15,327 nucleotides of DNA, taken from positions 1-15,327 of the forward strand of contig DAHXPE010000075.1 of NCBI GenBank assembly GCA_027364495.1, read 5' to 3'. Shown piece after piece: positions 6,919 through 14,402 of this stretch (position 1 is its first letter; each line of letters starts with the position of its first letter). The position numbers were made by a program, and so were the translations under genes. The notes under the pieces are model-generated. The model did no database searches, had not been told where the DNA came from, and saw only the letters and a program-made list of their open reading frames with translations. The DNA is from Candidatus Heimdallarchaeota archaeon. Lineage in GTDB: Archaea; Asgardarchaeota; Heimdallarchaeia; Hodarchaeales; LC-3.

Positions 6919-8532
6919 ATGACTGAGAGTATAAGCAAAGTAACTATAATTCTGTTTGAAAATGCGGTTTGTCCTCCTTGCAAAACCGTAGAGCCTATTT
7001 TACGGCAGATTGTAACATCTAGTACTGGATCAGCTTCGTTAACCATTATAGATATTGATAAAGAAAAAGATTTAGCAAATAAATACAATATCAATGGAAT
7101 TCCTGCCGTTTATTTTAATGATAAATTAGTACTTTCAGCACACCAAGCAGTTATGTTAATGAGCGGTTCTGGTTCAGTTGATGAAAATCCGTTTTCTTTA
7201 CTTAATGCTGATGAAAAAAACGTTGGTTTTACAGATATTTTCGGAAATGGACAATCAGGACTTTTCAATCACCTTTTTAATCAATTAATTTCATCTTCAA
7301 TTGATTCAAATGCTGAAATGCTGGAAAGGAGATTGAAATTTAATATGTTGGCTATTTCTCAGAAAACTATGACACCAGAGGCTTTTCAAAATATAACTAG
7401 ACCTGCTTTAGGTGATTATGTTCATATTGGTATTCTCCAATCTATTGTCACATCTATTTTAGCTATTAACCCCAGATCAAGTGAATATTTGTATAAAGTT
7501 GGAAGGGATATGGGAAGATTTGGAAATGTCCAATTTCAATTTTTACGACATTACCCCCAAATATATGAACATTTTGAAACAGCTGATAAATTCCGTGTTC
7601 TTTTAGACGGTTTACAGGAACTTTACAGCGCTTATAGCTTAGGATTTCCTCTCTTTATTGCATCAAGATCTTTGATAAATCATATAAATGAAAAAACAGC
7701 AAAATTGACTGTATATGATTCAGCGTATTGTGCTCAAATAAGTCCAATAGGTCAGCCAGTGTGTTATCTTATAGCAGGTGAGATAGCTGGTCTGATTGAA
7801 AGCACCTTAGGTGAACAAGTATCTGTTGTTGAAACCAAATGTTTTGGTTTAGGAGATCCTTTTTGTCAATTCCAAATTGAGCTTGATAAAGAAAGAGATT
7901 TTTCATTTATAAGCGAGAGAAATTTCCTTTCCGAACCGGAAAAGGAAAGATTTCAACAATGTCTTTTAACTATATCAAAAAATATGTATTATAGTTCATT
8001 AATTAGAAATATTTTGCGACCTGGACTTTCAGATCATGTACATATTTCTGTGCTTCAACAAACGTTAAATGGGATAAAATTCAGTGATCCATTTTTTAGT
8101 ACTCTTTTATTTTATGCTGGATTACACTATGGGAAATATGGTGTTGATTATGCAATAATAGAACGAATTGTAGAAGAAAAAGAGTCAATTGTTTATCCTA
8201 TGGAATTTTCCAAAAGTTTAGAGTTACTGACAGCTTTCTTTAATGATCCAGCTACTATTTTAACGCGCTGGCAAGGGAATGCTGAATTAGAAATTATAAA
8301 TAATGAAACAGCCTATATCAATATCTACGAATCAGCAAATGCATCTGGTCTAAATATGAAAAGTCCTGATTTTATTTTAGATGTTGACGTTGAGACAACC
8401 TTGTGTGATTTTACTGCTGGTTTTATACAAGGTAGATTATCAAAATTGAGTTCAGAAACTATTCAAGTAACTGAAGAAACTTGCTTAAGTGTTGGCTCTG
8501 AATTTTGTCGATTTAAAATAACGCTTAATTAG
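6919..8532 (+). CDS. Thioredoxin-fold domain fused to two V4R domains
   Basis: Predicted cytoplasmic redox or ligand sensor, 537 aa. Residues 1-80 are a thioredoxin fold with CPPC (C18, C21) at the start of helix 1 and the cis-proline segment GIPAVYF (P62). A linker to about 135 is followed by two V4R (4-vinyl-reductase) domains, about 140-322 and 345-537. They are clearly duplicates: RPALGDYVHIGILQ (161-174) matches RPGLSDHVHISVLQ (367-380), and both end in the V4R signature CFGLGDPFCQF (308-318) and CLSVGSEFCRF (522-532). The first copy also has C271 and C282; the second keeps only C496 of that set, so the copies may have diverged in metal or ligand binding. V4R domains bind small hydrophobic ligands in XylR/DmpR regulators and share a fold with TRAPP Bet3 proteins. 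No DNA-binding domain is seen. The gene converges on the GH1 gene. Confidence 0.85.
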   Translation: MTESISKVTIILFENAVCPPCKTVEPILRQIVTSSTGSASLTIIDIDKEKDLANKYNINGIPAVYFNDKLVLSAHQAVMLMSGSGSVDENPFSLLNADEKNVGFTDIFGNGQSGLFNHLFNQLISSSIDSNAEMLERRLKFNMLAISQKTMTPEAFQNITRPALGDYVHIGILQSIVTSILAINPRSSEYLYKVGRDMGRFGNVQFQFLRHYPQIYEHFETADKFRVLLDGLQELYSAYSLGFPLFIASRSLINHINEKTAKLTVYDSAYCAQISPIGQPVCYLIAGEIAGLIESTLGEQVSVVETKCFGLGDPFCQFQIELDKERDFSFISERNFLSEPEKERFQQCLLTISKNMYYSSLIRNILRPGLSDHVHISVLQQTLNGIKFSDPFFSTLLFYAGLHYGKYGVDYAIIERIVEEKESIVYPMEFSKSLELLTAFFNDPATILTRWQGNAELEIINNETAYINIYESANASGLNMKSPDFILDVDVETTLCDFTAGFIQGRLSKLSSETIQVTEETCLSVGSEFCRFKITLN

Positions 8533-8571
8533 ACCGTTTCATAAAGTTGAACATATAACCTTGGCCTTGTT

Positions 8572-8589
8572 AAAAAAAAAAAAAAAAAA
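8572..8589 (-). terminator. 18-base A/T homopolymer; T-run terminator of the glycosidase operon
   Basis: Eighteen consecutive A's on the plus strand read as T18 on the minus strand, starting two bases after the GH1 stop codon. A run of U's at the transcript end is the known signal for archaeal termination. The exact length may be a sequencing or assembly approximation. Confidence 0.55.
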
Positions 8590-8591
8590 TT

Positions 8592-9914
8592 TTAAAGATT
8601 TAAAGGTTTAATAGGCCAATCAAGGTATTTTTGAATAATTTCTGATGAGATTGAATTAGATTTAGCAATTCGTGAATACAGTTCAGCACTTCCACGTTTG
8701 CTTCGTTTTTGAGTGTTAAAATCGACTTCATAAAGTCCAAATCTTGATGAATAACCTTCAGCCCATTCAAAATTATCCATCAATGTCCATTCAAAGAATC
8801 CTTTAACATTAACGCCTTCTTGAATAGCTTGATAGACCTTCATTAAGTGATGAATAAGATATCTTTGACGCCAATTATCATTATTCGTTCCAATGCCATT
8901 CTCCGTTATATATACAGGAATTCCAGGAAATTCCTTATTGATCCTTCGGAGGTTAAAGAGTAAACCATCAGGATAAGGCTCCCAGCCTAAACCCTCACAG
9001 AGGTACTGTTTATCTGTATCTGGACGTGCAACTATATTCAAATCTGGAAGTTTTTGACTGACCAATGCAAAATTGTAATAATTTAATCCAATAAAATCAA
9101 AAGAACGTTTAATAAATTTTTTTGATCGTAATAAATTTGTATATAGCTTTCCAGTCCTTAAAGCACGAAAGATAACTCCATTCATAGAATAATCGACAAA
9201 TTTGGCAGAAATTCTATCCTTTCGAGATTTTTTATTATAAGGAATGGTGTAAACCATATTCTTGACTAAACCAACTTTCGAATCAGGTTGAAAATTTTTT
9301 ATTATTCGGTAGGTTTTACCATGGAGTATTAATAAGGTGTTTAAAGCCTTTATTGACTTAAGAAGACTTTTTTCACCTGGTGGGAAATTACCAAGAAAAT
9401 AGGCTGAAGTTGCAAGGATTTCAGGTTCATTAATGGTATTCCAAAATTGAATTTTCTCTGAAAATTCTTTTACCAAGGTTTCTACAAAGAATTCAAAATG
9501 TTTAAGATGATTAGATTTTTTGTTAAGTAAAGAGCCTTCTGCGTTCCACCAAATAGGTTCAGAAAAATGAAGTATAGTAATAAAAGGAGTAATATTTCGT
9601 TTGATAAGACTATCAATCATTTTATGATAGTGTTCTAAAGCATCTTGATCAATTTTATTTGGTTCTGGGATTACTCTACTCCATTCAACCGACATTCGAT
9701 AAGCATTATTATTTAATTCATTTATAAGATTAAAATCTTGTTCATATTTATCCCAATGTTGACATGCCTGTTCAGAGGTGTTTCCATTTTTAATTTTACC
9801 AGGAATTTGTTCCCATTGCCACCATTGGTTATTTTTATTACCGCCCTCAATTTGATGAGCCGCAGTAGCTGTTCCCCATAAAAATTCTGGTGGGAAATTT
9901 AAATTAGTATCCAT
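8592..9914 (-). CDS. GH1 family beta-glycosidase (beta-glucosidase/beta-galactosidase type)
   Basis: Retaining exo-glycosidase that removes a beta-linked sugar from oligosaccharides; cytoplasmic, no signal peptide. Numbered from ATG 9914 (440 aa, normal for GH1): N-terminal FLWGTATAAHQIEGG signature (11-25), acid/base E163 in NTINEPE, nucleophile E338 in YITENG, sugar-binding Q21, H116, N162, Y279 in GLNYY, and the C-terminal WTLMDNFEWAEGYSSRFGL (376-394). The frame stays open 27 codons further upstream, but that part would run into the GH57 gene and lacks family similarity, while GH1 proteins start just before FLWG. The start lies five bases after the GH57 stop, so the two are co-transcribed. 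Neighbouring GalK and GalT favour galactosides as substrates, but glucosides cannot be excluded from sequence. Confidence 0.92.
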   Translation of the reverse strand: MDTNLNFPPEFLWGTATAAHQIEGGNKNNQWWQWEQIPGKIKNGNTSEQACQHWDKYEQDFNLINELNNNAYRMSVEWSRVIPEPNKIDQDALEHYHKMIDSLIKRNITPFITILHFSEPIWWNAEGSLLNKKSNHLKHFEFFVETLVKEFSEKIQFWNTINEPEILATSAYFLGNFPPGEKSLLKSIKALNTLLILHGKTYRIIKNFQPDSKVGLVKNMVYTIPYNKKSRKDRISAKFVDYSMNGVIFRALRTGKLYTNLLRSKKFIKRSFDFIGLNYYNFALVSQKLPDLNIVARPDTDKQYLCEGLGWEPYPDGLLFNLRRINKEFPGIPVYITENGIGTNNDNWRQRYLIHHLMKVYQAIQEGVNVKGFFEWTLMDNFEWAEGYSSRFGLYEVDFNTQKRSKRGSAELYSRIAKSNSISSEIIQKYLDWPIKPLNL

Positions 9915-9919
9915 GTCGC

Positions 9920-11125
9920 CTAAACACCAAGTTCTTTGTAAATTTGTTGTAAAGCTGTATAAGCTTCTAATTTTCGTTCTGGAAGAGGTCCCCATCCTCG
10001 TGCATCAGAGTTTTCAGCTATTCTTAACAATGGCTCAATCTTAGTCATTATTTCTGTATTCCATTTTCTTTGGCTTAATTCTGAGTAGATATAATGTAAT
10101 TCTCTCATTAATTCTCTATTATCTTCACTATCAGTCCAAATACTGAATGATTTATTCTCTGACCAAGAACCTGCACTTATAAAAGAAGGTTCAACTTTCC
10201 ATTCATCTTTTGAAAGGGAACTGGGAGTAATTGTTTGTATATCTATCTTCTGAAGTTTTTTTAGAAAATTAATAAGTAATTGTGGCTGAGGAATTTTACC
10301 TCCGAATTCACGATAGCCAAAAAATTCAATGTCGCTGGTATAAATCGGTAAAAATTGATTTTGACTCTTTTTAATTAGGTCAATATGTTTTGATTCTTTG
10401 TATAGACTTGTCGTCTTACTAATTGCGAATCTAGTGGAATTCCACCAGCTTTGACTACTAATGACAGCATTGATGCTCTTGGTAGAATTCAAATTTACCT
10501 TTTCTAGTGAATTTTTTAGTGACAAGTTTAATCTTACCAAGTATCTTAACGCTTTAGTATAATTATGAATTGTTGCAATTGGGTTTTTTGAAAAGTAGGC
10601 ATCTGCCAATATCTCAGTAGAACTTAGTTTTCTTTTTTCAAAGGGGTTTGCAACATTTGTGAGCATTTGAGACTGCAAAAGGTGCTCATGATCAATGGTA
10701 ACCCAATCATAACCAAAATCTTTGATATATTGGAGAACTAAAGGTGTGATAGCTAATTCAGGAGGCCAAAAACCATTCAAATGAACTGGAAATGTTTTTT
10801 CCAGTAACGTACGTTGATCAAGAATTTGTTTTTTAATTCTCATTGGATTGAGTATTGGTAAAATAGGATGGGAGTAACCTGTTCCTAATAATTCTATTAT
10901 GTGAGATTTAAGAAGACTTTTGAGCATATCAATGGTTTCTGGGTTATGATTAAGTAAATATTCAATCGTGTGACCAGTTATATTACAACAAATCGTTCCT
11001 TCAAAATCTTCAAGAGCTGAAAGCATTGTATTATATGAAGAAGCAACTACCTTAGGCAATTCACTTCTTGGAATTTCAGCGTAATCAGTATTCCAATGGA
11101 GAATTACATAAACTGATTTGTTCAC
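9920..11125 (-). CDS. Short GH57 family glycoside hydrolase, possibly an alpha-galactosidase
   Basis: Retaining alpha-glycosidase of family GH57, 401 aa, no signal peptide. GH57 landmarks appear in order: region 1 at ILHWNTD (8-14, H10), region 2 at CNITGHTIEYL (47-57), ELLGTGYSHPILP (78-90), region 3 FWPPELA with presumed nucleophile E123, and region 4 YTSDIEFFGYRE with presumed acid/base D265. The C-terminal part has the family's SW...FSIW and ENSDARGW segments. Most GH57 amylases and glucanotransferases exceed 600 residues. The short length and the position beside galK and galT resemble the Pyrococcus alpha-galactosidase GalA, itself a short GH57 enzyme next to galactokinase. That activity is inference; a short alpha-amylase or unknown specificity is the alternative. 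The ATG overlaps the MFS stop codon (ATGA, 11122-11125), a sign of translational coupling, and the stop lies five bases before GH1. Confidence 0.85.
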   Translation of the reverse strand: MNKSVYVILHWNTDYAEIPRSELPKVVASSYNTMLSALEDFEGTICCNITGHTIEYLLNHNPETIDMLKSLLKSHIIELLGTGYSHPILPILNPMRIKKQILDQRTLLEKTFPVHLNGFWPPELAITPLVLQYIKDFGYDWVTIDHEHLLQSQMLTNVANPFEKRKLSSTEILADAYFSKNPIATIHNYTKALRYLVRLNLSLKNSLEKVNLNSTKSINAVISSQSWWNSTRFAISKTTSLYKESKHIDLIKKSQNQFLPIYTSDIEFFGYREFGGKIPQPQLLINFLKKLQKIDIQTITPSSLSKDEWKVEPSFISAGSWSENKSFSIWTDSEDNRELMRELHYIYSELSQRKWNTEIMTKIEPLLRIAENSDARGWGPLPERKLEAYTALQQIYKELGV

Positions 11126-12561
11126 TGATTTCCCTGCAAAGTTTCTAATTCATTTTTTCGAGATTTCAAAACAAGGCCAATTCTTTGTTTATCAGATGGA
11201 TAAGTGAAATATACAAAGAAATAGATAAATAGACAAAAAAGCCAAGGTACAACCGTTGCAATTAGCATTGCATTTGCTAAAGCATTAATATTCGTAGTTC
11301 GAATAGTTTGGCTTAATTGATTGATTGCAATACCTGGAGCGGGAGTATAATAATTAAAGAAATTTACAGCTAACCAACCGACAATTAAAGTACCACTAGC
11401 AGCAAATGCGCCTTCAAAGAATCTGTCAATTGAAAAAGCCGTGCTTCGAATTTCAGGTTCAAAAAGTTCAGCAAAGATAGGGCTGTTACAGGCAGTTGCT
11501 GCCCAAGAAATTAACATTCCTGTTATAAAGCCTATGACTATATAGGCTAACAACATATCCGTGTTTCTAGGTAAAAACCAAAAGATAATGAACATCATGG
11601 GTATGCCACTAAAAACGGAGATTTGTGCCACAATCAATCTTCCTTTTTCAGGGTTCCACCGTGCAGCTTTATCACCAAGCACTCCTCCTAGTAAGTTACC
11701 TAATGCAGCTCCCATAGCAATAACAGCAAATGAGATAGCCGCTAATGGGGCTGATAATCCGATATATTGGAACCAATCAATGATAAATAAAATACTGGAC
11801 CAAGGGATTAAACCAGCCATACCTTGTAAAACAATAAGATCAAAAGACTTATTAGACAAAATCTTTTTGACATCAGAACGTGAAATTTTGTATTTTTTCT
11901 CAGTTGATTCATTGATCAAGCCTTTGAGTTGTTCTTCTGAATAACCTCTCAAGGGGTCCTTACCAAAAATATGAATGAGAAATCCCAGAACAAAACTTAC
12001 AAGAGCCATAGTAGCAAATGCCACTCGCCAACCCTGTATACCAAAAATAAGAGAATCAGATATACTAGTTGCATAAATAGTTCCAATAACTGAACCAATA
12101 ATTCCAGTTAAGCCAAGTAAACCAAATGCTCTTCCACGGGAATTATCAGGATAATAATCGGCTAACAAACTACTAGCAGTGGGGTATAAAACTGCGAGAC
12201 CAATACCCGAAAGTGCACGAGAAATAAGCATGGTTTCAAAAGAAGAAGAAAAGGCAACTAGCAAAGTAAAAATAGCCCAAATATAACAACCAAAGGCTAA
12301 CAATGTTTTTCTGCTAAATTTATCGCCATAATATCCCCAGACAGGATTTGTAACGCTTTGTAAAAGTGATCTTATAGCGGTAATTAACCCTAATTGGACT
12401 GGATTAAAACCTAAATCACGTTCAAGAGAGTTATAAACGGCAGGAAGTAATTGAACATCTGCCTGATCAATGATATTCGCTGTGTTGATAAGAGCAACTG
12501 AATTTTTTCGATCATGGCTAAAATTCTTTGATGTTTTATTTTCGGACATAATTATCAGCAT
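11122..12561 (-). CDS. MFS transporter, probably for galactosides or other sugars
   Basis: Twelve-helix major facilitator permease, 479 aa. Motif A is clear after the second helix (GYYGDKFSRK, 76-85), with a worn copy in the second half (GGVLGDKAARWNPEKGR, 292-308). Helices are visible at about 55-75, 86-104, 110-133, 147-167, 178-199, 240-262, 272-294, 309-329, 336-356, 380-402 and 428-453, with a charged central loop (201-235). The N-terminal LLPAVYNSLERDLGF resembles Spinster-like MFS members. Its place directly before two intracellular glycosidases suggests it imports their oligosaccharide substrates, but specificity cannot be read from the sequence. Start uncertain: ATG at 12561 or ATG four codons later (12549); neither has a Shine-Dalgarno site. 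First gene of the MFS-GH57-GH1 unit, with its own TATA box. Confidence 0.88.
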   Translation of the reverse strand: MLIIMSENKTSKNFSHDRKNSVALINTANIIDQADVQLLPAVYNSLERDLGFNPVQLGLITAIRSLLQSVTNPVWGYYGDKFSRKTLLAFGCYIWAIFTLLVAFSSSFETMLISRALSGIGLAVLYPTASSLLADYYPDNSRGRAFGLLGLTGIIGSVIGTIYATSISDSLIFGIQGWRVAFATMALVSFVLGFLIHIFGKDPLRGYSEEQLKGLINESTEKKYKISRSDVKKILSNKSFDLIVLQGMAGLIPWSSILFIIDWFQYIGLSAPLAAISFAVIAMGAALGNLLGGVLGDKAARWNPEKGRLIVAQISVFSGIPMMFIIFWFLPRNTDMLLAYIVIGFITGMLISWAATACNSPIFAELFEPEIRSTAFSIDRFFEGAFAASGTLIVGWLAVNFFNYYTPAPGIAINQLSQTIRTTNINALANAMLIATVVPWLFCLFIYFFVYFTYPSDKQRIGLVLKSRKNELETLQGNQ

Positions 12562-12618
12562 TAAAGTTCCAATAAATTTGAAAATTATTTTTACATTTCG
12601 ATTAAAATGAGTTGTTAC

Positions 12619-12627
12619 TTATATAAA
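12619..12627 (-). promoter_or_regulatory. TATA box of the MFS-GH57-GH1 operon
   Basis: On the minus strand this reads TTTATATAA, a near-ideal archaeal TATA box, in the 88-base gap between galK and the transporter. Transcription would start near 12597, giving a leader of about 35-45 bases. It implies the three-gene unit can be transcribed separately from galK. Confidence 0.5.
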
Positions 12628-12649
12628 TCACGTAGTAAAATTGCTTTTT

Positions 12650-13840
12650 TTAATTGAATAAGTACATAATTTCGTGAGGGACGTCGTCTTTCGACAAAGA
12701 AGAGATTTCAGTACCATTGGATGAATTGAATTGAAAAATTGTTGTTTTTTCTTTAAATGAATTCAAAAACCATTCTTGTAATTTTTTAATAATCTCATCC
12801 TGTCTTACTTCATCAACTAAAAGTAATATTGATCCACCAAATCCACCTCCCATCATTCTAGCACCATACACTCCTAAAGATTCTAATTGTCTTGAATATT
12901 CAACAATTTGATCAGCTCGGTTCCAAGAAGCTTCAAAATTTTCTTTCAAACTTGTATGTGAGTCATACAAAAGAGCACCTAACTTTTTTACAACCGTAGG
13001 ATCCTTGCTACCATTAACAGACTGTAAAATAGAAAAAAATTCTTTTACTCGAGCATTTTCAGTCAAAACATGCTTTACTCTTAAAGAAAATGGCTTATTG
13101 ATCTTAGTCTCAATTTCATTGAAATCTTTGATCGAAAGCTCGCTTAACGAAGTAATTTTAAAGCCTAAATCTTGGATTTTCTTAAGTGCAATAGAACATT
13201 CATTAATTCTGGTATTATAAGGAGAATCGATTAATGTATGCCTGATTAATGTATCTAAGATAAGTAAAGATACATTGTCCGGTAATGATGTCTTTTCGTA
13301 TGATAAATCAGCACAATTTAATTTGAGAACATTATCAATTTCTCCAAAACGTACAATAAATTGATCCATTATGCCACAACTTACCCCAACATAGGAATTT
13401 TCGACAGACCAGCATTGTTTAACAACATCAATTGGATTAGTCTTGTGATTATATAATTGATCAAGAAGGGTAAAAAGACCAACCTCAAGAGCTGCTGAGC
13501 TACTAAGACCAATGCCTTGTGGAAGATTGGAAGTAATAGCTATGGTACAACCAAAAAAAATGGAGTAAAGTTCAACATAGGATTTAAAAATTCCAATAGC
13601 ATAAGTCAGCCAATGATCCTTTTCAGGAATATAAGATGAAATTTCATCTAAATTAATTATAAATTTTTCCTTGTAATTTTCGGAATAAACTACAATTTTC
13701 TGATCTTCACGCAAAGATCCAAATATGGTTATTTTGGCATTAATAGAGATTGGCATTACCAAACCAAGCTCATGATCTGTGTGTTCACCAATTAAATTAA
13801 TACGACCAGCAGTTTGAATCTTGGAAATCATTTTATTCAA
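12650..13840 (-). CDS. galK: Galactokinase (GHMP kinase family)
   Basis: Phosphorylates galactose at C1 with ATP, first kinase step of the Leloir pathway, in the cytoplasm. Numbered from TTG 13840 (396 aa, normal length): galactokinase signature GRINLIGEHTDH (12-23), GHMP phosphate loop PQGIGLSSSAALE (107-119), catalytic Asp in GIMDQF (D159), and C-terminal motif ARMMGGGFGGS (327-337). The signature has His where most members have Tyr (HTDY), a mild deviation that leaves galactose versus N-acetylgalactosamine preference slightly open. Start: TTG at 13840 with GTGAG five bases upstream, or ATG three codons later (13831), which also fits the family N-terminus. It has its own TATA-like box and is followed after 88 bases by the transporter. 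The divergent galT strongly supports the assignment. Confidence 0.93.
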   Translation of the reverse strand: MNKMISKIQTAGRINLIGEHTDHELGLVMPISINAKITIFGSLREDQKIVVYSENYKEKFIINLDEISSYIPEKDHWLTYAIGIFKSYVELYSIFFGCTIAITSNLPQGIGLSSSAALEVGLFTLLDQLYNHKTNPIDVVKQCWSVENSYVGVSCGIMDQFIVRFGEIDNVLKLNCADLSYEKTSLPDNVSLLILDTLIRHTLIDSPYNTRINECSIALKKIQDLGFKITSLSELSIKDFNEIETKINKPFSLRVKHVLTENARVKEFFSILQSVNGSKDPTVVKKLGALLYDSHTSLKENFEASWNRADQIVEYSRQLESLGVYGARMMGGGFGGSILLLVDEVRQDEIIKKLQEWFLNSFKEKTTIFQFNSSNGTEISSLSKDDVPHEIMYLFN

Positions 13841-13872
13841 AATTTCTCACATTTTAGATCAATATTGTTATT

Positions 13873-13882
13873 GGTATATATG
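13873..13882 (-). promoter_or_regulatory. TATA-like box for galK
   Basis: Minus strand reads CATATATACC, centred about 38 bases before the TTG start and 47 before the ATG. A transcript starting near 13852 would have a short leader holding the GTGAG sequence (13846-13850), a possible Shine-Dalgarno site for the TTG start. Confidence 0.4.
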
Positions 13883-13929
13883 ATAGTAAGTAATGTCTAG
13901 TTACAAAATTGCTTATTGCACTGAAGGAA

Positions 13930-13966
13930 CCTCGTCAAAGGATTTAAACTAAACACCTTTAGGAGG
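13930..13966. other. Imperfect hairpin upstream of galK
   Basis: CCTC (13930-13933) pairs with GAGG (13963-13966), and AAAGG (13937-13941) with CCTTT (13956-13960), leaving a small internal loop and a 14-base A/T loop. It is the most G+C-rich patch of this gap. It lies just upstream of the galK promoter and downstream of the small minus-strand frame at 13975-14226, so it could be an operator, an RNA structure or chance. Confidence 0.25.
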
Positions 13967-13974
13967 AACCGCCA

Positions 13975-14226
13975 TCATCTAAACGATTGGATGTTTAATC
14001 CAACGAATTCTAATTGAATGAAGGAAAAGGATAAAAAAATTATATCAATTGGTATATGGTGAATTTTAATAATAATTAACTTATTTAAGAGACTAACAAG
14101 AGCATCAACAACTAAAACAATGGAACTAAAAATGAAAACCAGAGCAAATAGTAAAAAATAAACACTTTTAGATTTAATATAATAATTAATGAATATTGGA
14201 ACCGAAAAGGAGCTAATAAGGCTCAT
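13975..14226 (-). CDS. Possible small two-helix membrane protein
   Basis: Weakly supported 83-aa frame. Residues about 21-48 are strongly hydrophobic (YFLLFALVFIFSSIVLVV inside) and residues about 50-72 form a second, weaker hydrophobic stretch; there is no known motif. In favour: an ATG start, TTTAAA about 22 bases upstream as in leaderless archaeal genes, and the AGGT in the same interval. Against: frames rich in Ile, Leu and Phe arise easily by chance in such A+T-rich DNA. If it is not real, the 562 bases between galK and galT (13841-14402) hold only promoters and the hairpin at 13930. Confidence 0.3.
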   Translation of the reverse strand: MSLISSFSVPIFINYYIKSKSVYFLLFALVFIFSSIVLVVDALVSLLNKLIIIKIHHIPIDIIFLSFSFIQLEFVGLNIQSFR

Positions 14227-14340
14227 TTATACCTAACCTTTGATTTAAAGTTATGTAATCCAATATTTCAACTCATAGTATTATTTAATATTTTTTATGT
14301 TATTTATCAACTTATTTTTATGTAATTTTTTACTGATATG

Positions 14341-14373
14341 AGGGGAGGATTTTAAAAATTATTGATATTTATT
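14341..14373 (+). promoter_or_regulatory. Probable galT promoter region with purine tract
   Basis: AGGGGAGGA (14341-14349) runs straight into TTTTAAAAATT (14350-14360), followed by GATATTTATT (14364-14373). Either A/T stretch could be the TATA box, giving a leader of roughly 8-22 bases before the galT ATG. The purine tract is too far (over 50 bases) to be a ribosome binding site for galT. It may be a BRE-like or regulator-binding element. Confidence 0.35.
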
Positions 14374-14402
14374 TCCTTTTAGATTTCATAATGATGATTT
14401 AA

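Noticed and set aside
6864..7094. 76-codon minus-strand frame over the thioredoxin domain
   Set aside because: Opposite the clear CPPC thioredoxin coding sequence; no independent support.
9915..9995. N-terminal extension of the GH1 frame
   Set aside because: It overlaps the end of the GH57 gene and adds residues with no GH1 similarity; the ATG at 9914 fits the family start.
11561..11944. 127-codon plus-strand frame inside the MFS gene
   Set aside because: Antisense to membrane helices of the transporter, no recognisable domain.
13005..13220. 71-codon plus-strand frame inside galK
   Set aside because: Antisense to the galactokinase C-terminal half, whose motifs are intact on the minus strand.
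13920..14010. Possible tRNA or snoRNA-like element near the galK hairpin
   Set aside because: No T-arm consensus, no acceptor stem and no C/D box pair could be found on either strand.
14338..14355. Mini-frame ATG-AGG-GGA-GGA-TTT-TAA before galT
   Set aside because: Five codons; the purine tract is better read as a promoter element, and there is no sign of attenuation structure.
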